A DNA stretch of 64,000 bases from Chitinophagales bacterium (GTDB taxonomy: Bacteria > Bacteroidota > Bacteroidia > Chitinophagales > Saprospiraceae), in the NCBI GenBank assembly GCA_017303875.1, contig JAFLBP010000016.1:62001-126000 (forward strand). Reading direction: 5' to 3'. A program made the position numbers and the translations under genes. Every line of letters begins with the position of its first letter. The first letter of the stretch is position 1. This document shows positions 47,801 through 56,259 of the stretch, one piece after another. Under the pieces are notes generated by a model. That model was not told where the DNA came from. It worked only from the letters and a program-made list of their open reading frames with translations, and ran no database searches.

Positions 47801-50800
47801 AATAAACGCCTTCGTGCAGGCTCTTTACCGCAGCGTTGGTTACCAGGGGGTATTGCTGGTTGTTGCTAAAACTGCTGGGGCCGCTCCATTGATACTGAAG
47901 CCCGGGAACAGGGCTGCCAAGGCGAATCAGCTCCCCTTCGCACACTACAATCTGATCATTTTCCACAACCGCCACCGGCAAGGCATTTACCTGTACGGTT
48001 CTGATATTGGAATTGATGGAAGTACAGTTATTGCCGGAAACTACAACAAAATATTGGTATGTGCCCGGGCTAAGGTTGTTCAGGGTATATTGCGGGGCAC
48101 TTGTATTGGCTAAAAAGGTTTCACTGCCAGGCAAACCTAAATACCAGGTGTAACTGACATTCTGCCCGTTGTACGTATCGGTCGATAACACGATGCTTTG
48201 GCCAGCGCAATACTGACCGCTAACGCTGTTAATATTCAATACCGGAGCGCCGGGAAGGTTGAGCAGGTCGACGGTAACGGCGCCGGTAGCAGTACAGCCG
48301 GTAAAACCGGTTAAGCGGACGGTATATGTCCCTTCATTGATATTTTGTGCATTGGCTAAGGTCGGGTTTTCCTGATTATTACTCCACATATTAGGCCCGC
48401 TCCAGGCGTAAGCGTATATGTTCGGCCCGGGGTTGTCGGGTGGATTGGCCATCAGTTCCAGTACGCCGCCTTCACATACAGGCGTATAGGTGGGCATCGG
48501 CGCAGAAATTTCCACTTTGATGAGGGCCGTACATTGACCCGTGTTGCCGGAACTGTCCGTAACAGTCAGGATGATGGGGTAGTTGTTCGGCGCCTGGTTG
48601 CAGGTAAAGGTGGTTTGCGACAGCGAGAAGCTCAGGTTGGCAGCCGGGGTGCAGTTGTCGCTGCTGTTATTGTTAATTTCCGCCGGCGTCAGGGTGTAAT
48701 TTTGTAAACCGGAAGGACTGGTAAAAATAGTTCGCGTATTACACTTGGCAATTGGCTTGATGGTATCGCGCACGGTGAGCTGGAAATTAGTCTGGCCGAT
48801 ATTGCCGCTGTTGTCGCTTGCCTGATAGGTTACGGTATATACGCCGGGCGGCAGGGCTACCTGCGTCTGTGCGCCGCTCAGTGATCCGCTGGCTACCGGC
48901 ACCGAGTTTTTGGTGATGGCGTAGCTGATATTGGCGTAATTGTATTCCAGAATGGCTTGCAGGGTGCTTTCTCCATCATAACCATTGCCGTCAAGGGATC
49001 CGCAGTTATTGATAAAAGTAGAAAAAATTCCCAAATCGCGGTTGGCCGTTGCGGTAAATGTCGCGCTGCCATTGGCTGCCCAGGCGTTGATTTGCGCAGC
49101 CGTTACCGGGATAAGACTTTCAAATAATGCCGTACAGTCGGTACCGCCACTGTTGATAGCGGTATTGCCGACAGGCAGATTGCCCTCATCCTGTACGCTG
49201 AAAAATTCACCCGATTCATTGTTTTCACCCCAATGACGAATGCGCAACACGCCGTTTCCAACTGCATTGGGTATCAGGCCGGCCAAAGGCAGTACGGTTG
49301 CTTGCGGCACGGTATCTACATCCGGATCGTACTCAAAGCGGATCGGAATCACTGCCGAAACGGCGCTTACATTGCCGGTAAAGGCGCAGTTGTCGGATAA
49401 ATTCGGGAAGGGCAGGGTAAAATCTGCAATACAATTGCTGTTGCCCACATAAGCCGTTTGCGATGCTATACCGGCAAAAACCGGCTTTTCATTGTCAATT
49501 ACTGTAAAATTAAAAGCAGCAGTGCTGCTGTTGCCCCTGCAATCGCTCGCCCGATAGGTCAATGTATGCGCGCCGGTGCTCAAAAAAGTTGAAGGATTGC
49601 CCGCATAAGGCTGAAAAGGCCCGTTATCAATGCGATACTCCACGGCTACCGAGCCGCCTTGTGTGCGGTAGGTATAAGTTAAGGCTGCGCGCGCACGACG
49701 ACCCGGACAAACCGGATTTACCGCCGCAGAACCTGTGCCGTTGGGCGCCAGTCGGAGGGTGAGCACGCCATCGGCCATCCATTGATTCAGGGCGCTTGCA
49801 CTCAGGCTTAATATTTTAGCCGAGTTGCCGCATTGCGACGGCGCCAGCGCGGTAGTGCCCAGCAGCTGGTTGTTTTCATCAAGTATATAGAAAAATTCGG
49901 TCGGGTCATTTGCATCCGCATTATCCAGGAAAATACTCAAAGAGGGGTTGCCGATGACTGGATTTAGCGGCAGGTTGTTGGGTGGCGTCCATTGAAAAAC
50001 CACGGTGTCTACCGGAAGGCCCGTTATATTGACCGCGTTTTCCAGCGCTGCTGTATCGCGCAGAATGACACTGGCCGAGCCGGCACTACAATCGTCAAGT
50101 ACGCTTAAAGGCGCAGGAATATTAAAATTAACCCCGCAAAGTCCCGGTGTATTGGGCACCGACGATAAAACCGGTGTTTGTATTTGCGGCGGCACCACAT
50201 CATCCACATAAATCATTTGTGTGCCTTTGCGGGTGTTACCGCAATTGTCCACGGCCGTCCATTCCCGACGTATAAAATAATCCGACCAATGTTCGCAATT
50301 GTTGGGGTCGGGGTCGTTCAGAATGGTTTCGGTGAAGGAAAACGCAACGCTGTTGTCGCAGTTGTCGGTGCCGGTCATGCTCGCCAGGGCTGGTGGCGCC
50401 GGAATGCTCAGGCATTGTACCGTGATGTCGGCCGGCACATTGGTGAGTATCGGCGCTACGGTATCAATTCGGATAATGTTCTGTACAAAAGTGCCCGGAT
50501 TGCCACATACATCCTGCGCTGTCCAAACCCGACGAATAGTGTCGCTGTTGGCACAAACACCTGCCAGAATTACTTCGTTGCTCACAACGGCCGCCGAAAC
50601 GGGCGAGCCGCAGGCATCGCTACCCACAGGCGCAGGCACAAGCAAAGGCGCGCTGCACAAGAGCGTGGTGTCGGCCAGACCATTCAGTACGGGCGCCTGG
50701 TTGTCGATCACCGTAATTACCTGAGTAGCCGTTCGGGTTCTGCCGCAGTCGTCGGTCGCCGTAAAGGTGCGCAGAATGGTATAGGTATAATGGCTGCAAA

Positions 50801-52748
50801 GATTGGGGTCGGGATTTTGATTGGAAACCGTTTGCGTCGTGATGCTCAACACGGCGCCGCAGGCGTCGTCGGCACTAATATCAATATTCTGAACCGGTAC
50901 GGGTGGCAGCACAAACGTGTCGCAACGGAAGGTAAGCGCCGCCGGCACAAGGGTAAACACCGGCCCGCTGGTATCGCGCACCTGAAAGGTCTGAATGGCA
51001 GTGCTGGTATTGCCGCAATCGTCGGTAGCCAGCCAGTCGACGCGCACATCATAAATGCCCGCACAGCTCTGGTTCAGTATGGTTTTGGTAAACGTCAGGC
51101 TGACGTTGGCATCACAGTTGTCGGAAGTACTGGCGGTCGGTACTGCCGGCTCCTGGTTCGGACAATAAATCGTGACCACCGGATCAAAGCCGCTGATGCT
51201 GGGCGGTGTGAGGTCGGTAATGCTGAAGCGCAGCGTTTTTGCGCCGATATTGCCGCAGCCGTCGGTCGCGCGGAAAGTCACATCCACAAACCAGTTGCAG
51301 CTGTTGGCCTGAATAGCGGGGTAAGGGCCGGCGCCGAAATTGCCGGAACCGCTGTTGCCGGTAGAAGTGAGCCAGGAGAAATTCGTCCAACTCGCTTGCG
51401 TGCAATCATCGGTAAACGTCGCATTGCCCTGGGCATTGATCCAGGCTTGCAGGTCGCTCTGGTCGTCGCCACCACCACATTCTTCTGTAATATTGTTGCC
51501 GCTGATCACCGGTGCCAGGGTATCGCGCAGGATAAAGGCAACGTCTCCGGCCGAGGTCGTCTGCCCGCAGGCGTCAGTGGTTCTGAATTCCACCAGTACC
51601 GAACCGCGCACGCGGTCAAAGCTTTGTGCATCAATGGTTTGTGTGGCGCAGGAATTGTTCAGGCTGCTTAAAAATGCTGCGGTAATTTGCGCCGAATCCT
51701 GCTCCACGCCGCCGATATACATTTTGTGGACGAGCATGTTGTCGGGCGTGCAGGAGTCTTGCACAACCGAACCGGCCCGATTGCTGATCCATTGTGCCAG
51801 CTCGGCCGTATAGGTATTTGCGGGTTTACAAAAAGTAACTTTTGTTTGAGGCGCTGTGGCCACATACGGCGCTTCATTGTCGAAAGTGCTGAAAGTGGCG
51901 GTCGTGAGACGGATAAAATTACAATTATCCGTTACCCGGAAAGTTACGGTAATGGGCATTGGGCAGCCGGGCGGGAAATTTGCCGGCGCATTATTGGTGT
52001 AGGCTTTAATGCCCGAGCCGTCGGTAGCCGTAAAATTAGCCATTTGCGTCGACAGCCAATTGTTCCAGGCACCGGGTAGCAGCTCACAAGGCGCACTGCC
52101 ATTCACGGGAGCTACGGTAATGACGGGCTGAATACTGTCTTTGTAAATGACAACCGATTGTGTAAAAACGGAGGTGTTGCCTGCCAAATCTTCGGCAATC
52201 CAGGTGCGGAAAAAAGTGCCCTGCTCGCAGGTGTCGGGTATCGTGCCGCTTTCGCTGTACGTCACCACAATTTGCGGAGTAGGCGTACAGTTATCGGAAA
52301 CCGGAACATTCGGCGGGGGCGTCAATTGTACTACCGAAGCCAGCACCAGCGGATTGTCTATCCCCACCGTGTTGAATATCGGCGCCGTCGCATCCACAAA
52401 CTGAATGGTATAGGGGAAAGAAAAAGAATGCCCCTGATCATCTTCTACATACCAATAGGCCAATACCGTCGCAGGCGCAACAAAACCATCGGTGATGGAA
52501 AATCCGGAATTGGCAGGGTCAAATTGAGACACTGTAATGGTAGCGCCAACAGCTGAGGTGACGGTAGGCGTCGGCGCGGTCTGGAAGGTAGCCGAGCACA
52601 GCGGCCCGACTGATCGCGTATTGGGAACGGGTGGTGAAAAATTAAAAAATCCGGACTGTGCCCGAAGGCCCGTCATAGTACAAAGGGCCAACAGGATTGC
52701 ACCTGCGAGCCGACCACCAGTTTGCTTGAAAAATCGGTTTTTTCGCAT
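44847..52748 (-). CDS. Giant surface adhesin with HYR/Ig-like repeats and T9SS type B sorting domain
   Basis: 2633 residues, the largest gene in the window. Signal peptide (...TGLRAQ). Residues ~40-1410 are HYR-type modules of about 100 residues, each marked by D-x-x-x-P, a conserved Cys pair and W-x-A-x-D-x-C-G-N. Two related ~145-residue inserts occur inside this region (about 905-1050 and 1134-1280). Residues ~1415-2330 are Ig/PKD-like modules opening with C-x-G-x-x-(V/I)-x-L. A further Ig-like module (~2450-2540) and the type B sorting domain (DDCLIPSIITPNGDPLN to the end, ~2545-2633) follow. It should be exported by T9SS with the PorP/SprF partner encoded 24 bases downstream. Ligand unknown. 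Confidence 0.95.
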   Translation of the reverse strand: MRKNRFFKQTGGRLAGAILLALCTMTGLRAQSGFFNFSPPVPNTRSVGPLCSATFQTAPTPTVTSAVGATITVSQFDPANSGFSITDGFVAPATVLAYWYVEDDQGHSFSFPYTIQFVDATAPIFNTVGIDNPLVLASVVQLTPPPNVPVSDNCTPTPQIVVTYSESGTIPDTCEQGTFFRTWIAEDLAGNTSVFTQSVVIYKDSIQPVITVAPVNGSAPCELLPGAWNNWLSTQMANFTATDGSGIKAYTNNAPANFPPGCPMPITVTFRVTDNCNFIRLTTATFSTFDNEAPYVATAPQTKVTFCKPANTYTAELAQWISNRAGSVVQDSCTPDNMLVHKMYIGGVEQDSAQITAAFLSSLNNSCATQTIDAQSFDRVRGSVLVEFRTTDACGQTTSAGDVAFILRDTLAPVISGNNITEECGGGDDQSDLQAWINAQGNATFTDDCTQASWTNFSWLTSTGNSGSGNFGAGPYPAIQANSCNWFVDVTFRATDGCGNIGAKTLRFSITDLTPPSISGFDPVVTIYCPNQEPAVPTASTSDNCDANVSLTFTKTILNQSCAGIYDVRVDWLATDDCGNTSTAIQTFQVRDTSGPVFTLVPAALTFRCDTFVLPPVPVQNIDISADDACGAVLSITTQTVSNQNPDPNLCSHYTYTILRTFTATDDCGRTRTATQVITVIDNQAPVLNGLADTTLLCSAPLLVPAPVGSDACGSPVSAAVVSNEVILAGVCANSDTIRRVWTAQDVCGNPGTFVQNIIRIDTVAPILTNVPADITVQCLSIPAPPALASMTGTDNCDNSVAFSFTETILNDPDPNNCEHWSDYFIRREWTAVDNCGNTRKGTQMIYVDDVVPPQIQTPVLSSVPNTPGLCGVNFNIPAPLSVLDDCSAGSASVILRDTAALENAVNITGLPVDTVVFQWTPPNNLPLNPVIGNPSLSIFLDNADANDPTEFFYILDENNQLLGTTALAPSQCGNSAKILSLSASALNQWMADGVLTLRLAPNGTGSAAVNPVCPGRRARAALTYTYRTQGGSVAVEYRIDNGPFQPYAGNPSTFLSTGAHTLTYRASDCRGNSSTAAFNFTVIDNEKPVFAGIASQTAYVGNSNCIADFTLPFPNLSDNCAFTGNVSAVSAVIPIRFEYDPDVDTVPQATVLPLAGLIPNAVGNGVLRIRHWGENNESGEFFSVQDEGNLPVGNTAINSGGTDCTALFESLIPVTAAQINAWAANGSATFTATANRDLGIFSTFINNCGSLDGNGYDGESTLQAILEYNYANISYAITKNSVPVASGSLSGAQTQVALPPGVYTVTYQASDNSGNIGQTNFQLTVRDTIKPIAKCNTRTIFTSPSGLQNYTLTPAEINNNSSDNCTPAANLSFSLSQTTFTCNQAPNNYPIILTVTDSSGNTGQCTALIKVEISAPMPTYTPVCEGGVLELMANPPDNPGPNIYAYAWSGPNMWSNNQENPTLANAQNINEGTYTVRLTGFTGCTATGAVTVDLLNLPGAPVLNINSVSGQYCAGQSIVLSTDTYNGQNVSYTWYLGLPGSETFLANTSAPQYTLNNLSPGTYQYFVVVSGNNCTSINSNIRTVQVNALPVAVVENDQIVVCEGELIRLGSPVPGLQYQWSGPSSFSNNQQYPLVTNAAVKSLHEGVYFLRVTQNGCTSAPVPVQVTVKTKPAQPQISGLSAVCVGNSVTLTAGNVGTGTFTWQSPNMTRDTVTYTANYIQLNNLQLSDNGNWVVRVEQAGCSSDASLPFNISVQSYPLVSAPPLLRVCVGDTLKLSANADLPAASLTWCWTGPNTYNDCVQNPVVLNPTAGNYQVTATSSNGCSGTASVNVLVIAPPKIDTITHNAPVCAPGNTSVTLVPSITSLNTPFMYTWTGPQGFMSTLLSPVVSNFNESKSGPYNLRVKDAFGCVSLQKTVEVNTQDVPVSPVINTPLPVCIGEPVNLIVGNSNQYSGNVTYTWVRSSNEFQTTQPNFFIAALNSQFAGQWTVQVLEDNCLSPVSASVNVVLKPQPNQPIASANSPVCAGETIQFQLNNPQGSYTYFWKKTDGTWSSTGATPSIPNATTAFSGTYLVESELDGCRSQPSEPITVVVKPRPQTPFAQPTLAVCKQQPDTLSLSFTQGTSGATYQWFNAQTNLPISPAISASPYETSALTGLASGVNTFYVVATLNGCKSNPSNNIGVQVDTVPSNSALTDLDFNACVTNPFMINAVLPSVGTALWTQVAGAPTTISNPDSNSTLVSGALAGQVYRYRWSLSNGACVNYSSDEIAVTVVSPETAIAGPNDTLCFSNSLPLSATQGLYSNGSWSQPTSQTALNIQIQNPNNPNATAVNIPNNGGSFLFFWSLANIGCGVSTDTLWITTYNTDAFAGNDQTLCGNDSCAALQALPLGSHERGEWFSANPNAFITNPFSPATSVCDLNSGPNVFYWVKNDGECGNRSRDTVIITYNVEPSLKADTLRLSFGAKGSINALLNDQLPSQYKLTVIDPPKHSSIFRELATGIFEYQPATGFSGVDQLVYEICNVQCPDASNCIRQNVFFFTESPDDCLIPSIITPNGDPLNETFKISCLEGDGAIESEVIIFNQWGDQVFHAKPYNNNWDGRYKGQLLPAGTYYYVVRINEAAAVRTGFLIIQR

Positions 52749-52829
52749 ATTGAAACATGATTCTTACGGGAAATGTCTCAGGGATTAAAAAAAAGAATTC
52801 ACCGGTTTTTATTTGAAAATATTTAAACA

Positions 52830-52865
52830 GCTTGAATATCAAACATTTACGTAAAATATTCAAGC
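52830..52865 (-). terminator. Hairpin after gltX, weak terminator
   Basis: GCTTGAATAT (52830-52839) pairs perfectly with ATATTCAAGC (52856-52865). On the minus strand it follows gltX by 12 bases. The T content after it is only moderate, so termination may be partial, leaving read-through into the adhesin gene. Confidence 0.4.
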
Positions 52866-52876
52866 CGAAAACGATC

Positions 52877-54382
52877 TTATCCGGCATGCTGCATTAATGC
52901 GCGCAAACGCTGTACCATTTCTTCACGGCCAAGCAAGGCCGCCATGTCAAAAACGGCCGGGCCTTTCATGGTGCCGGCCAGCGCAATGCGCAATAAGGGC
53001 AACAAATCGCCCGGCTTGATACCGCGTTCCTGCATAAAAGCTTTTACCGCTTCTTCCAAAGGCTGGGCCTCAAAAGGCTCCTGTGCTTCCACTACCGGAA
53101 TGAGGGCAGTAAAGTTTTCAGCAGCCTGTGCCGACCATTTTTTCTGCAAAGTCTCGTCGTCGTATTGGCGTACACCCTCGAAGAGATAATACCCCTGTTC
53201 GACGAAATCAGGCAGAAAGGTCACACGCTCCTTCATCAGGGCCACCGCGCCTTCTACATATTCCTTACAGACGTCGTACCCTTTTTCGGCGATGTAGGGT
53301 GCAATCAGTTCGGCCAGGTGGGCATTGTCGGCCGATTGAATATATTTCTGGTTGAACCACTTCGCTTTTTCATAGTCGAAGCGGGCGCCGCCTTTGCTAA
53401 TATGGTCGAGGGAAAACGCTGCGATCAGCTCCTCCATATTAAAAATCTCCTGATCGCCGCCCGGGTGCCAGCCCAGCAGAGCCAGGAAATTGACTACCGC
53501 TTCGGGCAGGAAGCCGGTATTGTCGAAACCGTCGAAGCTATCCTGCGCAGTTTCCCCTTTCCAGGCCAACGGAAACACCGGCATGCCGAACTGGGCGCCG
53601 TCGCGTTTGCTCAGTTTGCCATTGCCTACCGGTTTGAGGATGAGCGGCAGGTGCGAAAAGCGCGGCATGGTATCACTCCACCCAAATCCTTCATACAGCA
53701 GTACGTGGTGGGCGGTACTGGGCAGCCATTCTTCACCGCGAATCACATGGGTAATTTCCATGAGGTGATCATCAACGATGTTGGCGAGGTGGTAAGTCGG
53801 CATGCCGTCGGCTTTAAGGAGCACCTTGTCGTCGAGTTCGCTGCTTTGAAATACGACGCGGCCGCGGATGAGGTCGTCCACAATAATTTCGCGGCCCGGC
53901 ATTACTTTGAGGCGCACGACAAAAGGTGCGCCCGACTGTATACGTGCTTCGGCAGTTGCTATGCCGCTTACGAGGCTGTTGTCGAGGCTTTCGCGGGTGC
54001 GGAAATTGCAGGTAAAGTTTTCTTCCGATGCGCGGCGGGCATCCAGCGCTTCGGGCGTGTCGAAGGCGTAGTAGGCGTGGCCGCGTTGAACCAGCTCGTG
54101 TGCGTATTGTTGATAAAGCGCTTTGCGATCGCTCTGGCGGTAGGGACCGAAATTGCCGCCGAACTCCTGACCCTCGTCGGGAAGCAGCCCAACCCATTTT
54201 AAAGCATTGATAATGTATGCCTCCGCACCCGGCACATAGCGGGTCTGGTCGGTATCCTCAATACGAAGAATAAAGGTGCCGCCATGATGACGGGCAAAAA
54301 GGTAATTGTACAACGCTGTACGAATGCCACCAATATGTAAAGCGCCGGTGGGCGAAGGCGCAAATCGAACTCTTACAGACAT
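52877..54382 (-). CDS. gltX: Glutamate--tRNA ligase
   Basis: 501 residues. VRFAPSPTGALHIGG has the HIGH motif, RTALYNYLFAR and RIEDTDQTRYV follow, and KLSKRDGA is the KMSKS motif. A C-terminal anticodon-binding region is complete (ends ...MVQRLRALMQHAG). It charges tRNA-Glu (and, in organisms without GlnRS, tRNA-Gln for later amidation). Gene start is divergent from the deacetylase, with a promoter box at 54441-54448. Confidence 0.97.
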   Translation of the reverse strand: MSVRVRFAPSPTGALHIGGIRTALYNYLFARHHGGTFILRIEDTDQTRYVPGAEAYIINALKWVGLLPDEGQEFGGNFGPYRQSDRKALYQQYAHELVQRGHAYYAFDTPEALDARRASEENFTCNFRTRESLDNSLVSGIATAEARIQSGAPFVVRLKVMPGREIIVDDLIRGRVVFQSSELDDKVLLKADGMPTYHLANIVDDHLMEITHVIRGEEWLPSTAHHVLLYEGFGWSDTMPRFSHLPLILKPVGNGKLSKRDGAQFGMPVFPLAWKGETAQDSFDGFDNTGFLPEAVVNFLALLGWHPGGDQEIFNMEELIAAFSLDHISKGGARFDYEKAKWFNQKYIQSADNAHLAELIAPYIAEKGYDVCKEYVEGAVALMKERVTFLPDFVEQGYYLFEGVRQYDDETLQKKWSAQAAENFTALIPVVEAQEPFEAQPLEEAVKAFMQERGIKPGDLLPLLRIALAGTMKGPAVFDMAALLGREEMVQRLRALMQHAG

Positions 54383-54440
54383 TTGAAAGTGAATTGTAGC
54401 CCTGAAACAAGATCCAGGGAAAAGGCGTGGAAATCCGTTG

Positions 54441-54448
54441 CAAAATTA
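54441..54448 (-). promoter_or_regulatory. -7 promoter box for gltX (TAATTTTG on minus)
   Basis: Read on the minus strand this is TAATTTTG, a TAnnTTTG box, 58 bases before the gltX start codon. No clear -33 element. Confidence 0.4.
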
Positions 54449-54519
54449 TGCCTTTTCTCTTAAAAATGCCGACATTAGCATATCATTGTGCCGACTTTGA
54501 CCAATAACGGCGAATTCCG

Positions 54520-55137
54520 ATGTTTTATCCCGTTAAAACACCCAAGCTTGTGTCCCGGCTGATGCCACAATACCTCTGGCGAATCAACAGCCCGGAGCCG
54601 GTGATATACCTGACATTCGACGACGGCCCCATTCCCGGCGTTACGCCATGGGTGCTTGATACCCTCGCGCAATTCAAGGCAAAAGCTACTTTTTTTTGTG
54701 TAGGCGATAATGTGCGCAAACACCCCGATATCTATGCCCGGCTCCTGGCCGAAGGCCATCGGGCCGGCAACCATACGTTTAACCACCTGAACGGATTAAA
54801 AACGCCGCCGGATCAATATTTAGAGAATGTGCGCACTTGTGCCGAATATGTGCATTCTTCCCTGTTCCGGCCGCCCTATGGAAGGCTGCGCCGGGGTTTA
54901 AGACGTGCTTTGGCCACTGATTATCAATTGGTTTTGTGGGATGTGCTCAGTGGCGATTTCGATCGGCAACGGAGTCCGGAAAAATGCCTGTCGGGCGTAC
55001 TCAAATACACAACGCCGGGCTCTATTGTTGTTTTTCACGACAGCCTGAAAGCCGAGCCGAACCTGCGCTACACCCTGCCGCGGGCATTGGAAGTTTTCAG
55101 CCAAAAGGGCTGGCGCTTTGAAGCGCTGCCGCTCTGA
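54520..55137 (+). CDS. Polysaccharide deacetylase family protein (NodB homology)
   Basis: 205 residues. NodB motifs in order: LTFDDGP (catalytic base Asp34, metal Asp35), HTFNH (His85, His89 zinc ligands), RPPYGRLR, WDVLSGDF and VVFHDS. No signal peptide or membrane helix is visible, unlike most peptidoglycan deacetylases, so it may act in the cytoplasm or use another export path. Substrate could be GlcNAc in peptidoglycan or another glycan. It is 30 bases upstream of the next gene, possibly one transcript. Confidence 0.92.
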   Translation: MFYPVKTPKLVSRLMPQYLWRINSPEPVIYLTFDDGPIPGVTPWVLDTLAQFKAKATFFCVGDNVRKHPDIYARLLAEGHRAGNHTFNHLNGLKTPPDQYLENVRTCAEYVHSSLFRPPYGRLRRGLRRALATDYQLVLWDVLSGDFDRQRSPEKCLSGVLKYTTPGSIVVFHDSLKAEPNLRYTLPRALEVFSQKGWRFEALPL

Positions 55138-55167
55138 CGATTTTTTCATTAAAAACATAATTGGATT

Positions 55168-55920
55168 ATGAAAACCCGTCTTTTAATGTTGTTGCTCGGT
55201 CTGGCCGTCAACCTGTCGGCACAAGACAGTCCCCAAACCTATGGCGCCCTCGCCAATGCAGCCTCTGTGACGCAGGAGCTGGCAAGTGTCATGAGTGGCG
55301 AAAGCACCCGCGCATTAGTCGTATTCGACAATCGCTACGAGGGCGTACGCGGTACCCCTTTTCTCTTCGACGGATGGGAGCCCGGCGCCATACAGATCAA
55401 AAAAGATTCACTTTGGTATGCCCGGCCCCTTAAATTCCGATTTGATATTTACGAACATGAACTTCAGGTGCGCAACGACTCCAGCCAAACGGAAGTAATA
55501 CCCGACAATGATGCTTTTTACCGCTTTCAAATTCAATCGCCCGAAGGCAAACAACTGTTGTTTGGTAAATATGAGCTGCCGGGCTTCCGGCATCCGCAGT
55601 TTGCACAGGTAATTTATCAGGGCAATAAGTATACCTTGGTGCGCCACTACAAAAAAGTGCTGAAAAAAGCGGATTTGGTAGATAAAGGCATGGTAACTAC
55701 CGGGCATGCGTATGACCGCTTTGAAATCATGACTGAATACCATGTGCGGGCCAATAAGCAGGACTTTCAAAAAACGGCACTCAAGCTGAAAGACCTCAAG
55801 GCCTTGCCCAATAAAACCGGCGATAAAAAATTGGAAAACTATTGCAGGGAACACAAATTGAAGGGCAAACTCAGCGAAAGCCAGGCCATGCAATTGCTGG
55901 CATTTATGGACAGGCTGTAA
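55168..55920 (+). CDS. Secreted protein of unknown function
   Basis: 250 residues. Signal peptide ends ...NLSAQ. The mature part begins YGALANAAS and has a beta-rich middle (GAIQIKKDSLWYARPLKF, PEGKQLLFGKYELPG), then a Lys-rich helical tail (KTALKLKDLKALPNKTGDKKLENYCREHK) that ends in SESQAMQLLAFMDRL. This Lys-rich tail with a late Y-C is seen in other small Bacteroidota exported proteins, but I cannot name a family. It may be cotranscribed with the deacetylase. Confidence 0.75.
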   Translation: MKTRLLMLLLGLAVNLSAQDSPQTYGALANAASVTQELASVMSGESTRALVVFDNRYEGVRGTPFLFDGWEPGAIQIKKDSLWYARPLKFRFDIYEHELQVRNDSSQTEVIPDNDAFYRFQIQSPEGKQLLFGKYELPGFRHPQFAQVIYQGNKYTLVRHYKKVLKKADLVDKGMVTTGHAYDRFEIMTEYHVRANKQDFQKTALKLKDLKALPNKTGDKKLENYCREHKLKGKLSESQAMQLLAFMDRL

Positions 55921-55924
55921 ATAC

Positions 55925-55961
55925 AAAAAAAATGAGGCAGTGCCACCACAGCACTACCTCA
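55925..55961 (-). terminator. Minus-strand terminator of the candidate small RNA
   Basis: On the minus strand TGAGGTAGTGC pairs with GCACTGCCTCA (11 pairs, one G-U), 7-base loop, then eight T. In the forward direction there is no T run, so it cannot serve the upstream forward gene. Confidence 0.85.
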
Positions 55962-56029
55962 GCCCTAACCAAATAAAACCAAATTATCTTGAACGCGTTG
56001 CCGCGCTATATCTCGATTGAATTGTTTGA
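55925..56029 (-). ncRNA. Candidate small RNA with own promoter and terminator
   Basis: A transcript of about 105 bases on the minus strand between two forward genes. A TATCTTTG box (56042-56035 on minus) with TTG 21 bases upstream would start it near 56029. It ends at a textbook terminator (55925-55961). The interval holds no start codon in the minus direction that gives a plausible protein. It begins with a variable part and then an AT-rich stretch near 55974-55990 and a conserved-looking GGTTAGGGC before the terminator. No known RNA family is recognised. Confidence 0.55.
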
Positions 56030-56034
56030 TGACA

Positions 56035-56066
56035 CAAAGATAAACACCTTTGTGTAAAACATACAA
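56035..56066 (-). promoter_or_regulatory. Minus-strand promoter of the candidate small RNA
   Basis: On the minus strand TTG (56066-56064), 21 bases, then TATCTTTG (56042-56035), matching the Bacteroidota -33/-7 pattern. No protein gene lies downstream before the terminator at 55961. Confidence 0.6.
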
Positions 56067-56259
56067 GAAGGAAGGCAATTTTTTTTTAAAATATTTTTTG
56101 CCAACTCCCTCGAAAAGCCCATTTGCAAGCCAAAATGATTGTTTGTGTGATCTTATGCTTTAGAACAAAAATAAACATTTAATCTGTTTTACTGCATCTG
56201 ATTTGCCAAATTTTGCATTTATTTCGGAATAAAATTCGTTTCACCCATTGTTTCATGCC

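Noticed and set aside
50178..51671. Long open frame opposite the giant adhesin
   Set aside because: The adhesin frame is supported by domains and a sorting signal; the opposite frame is rich in rare residue runs and has no signal or domain.
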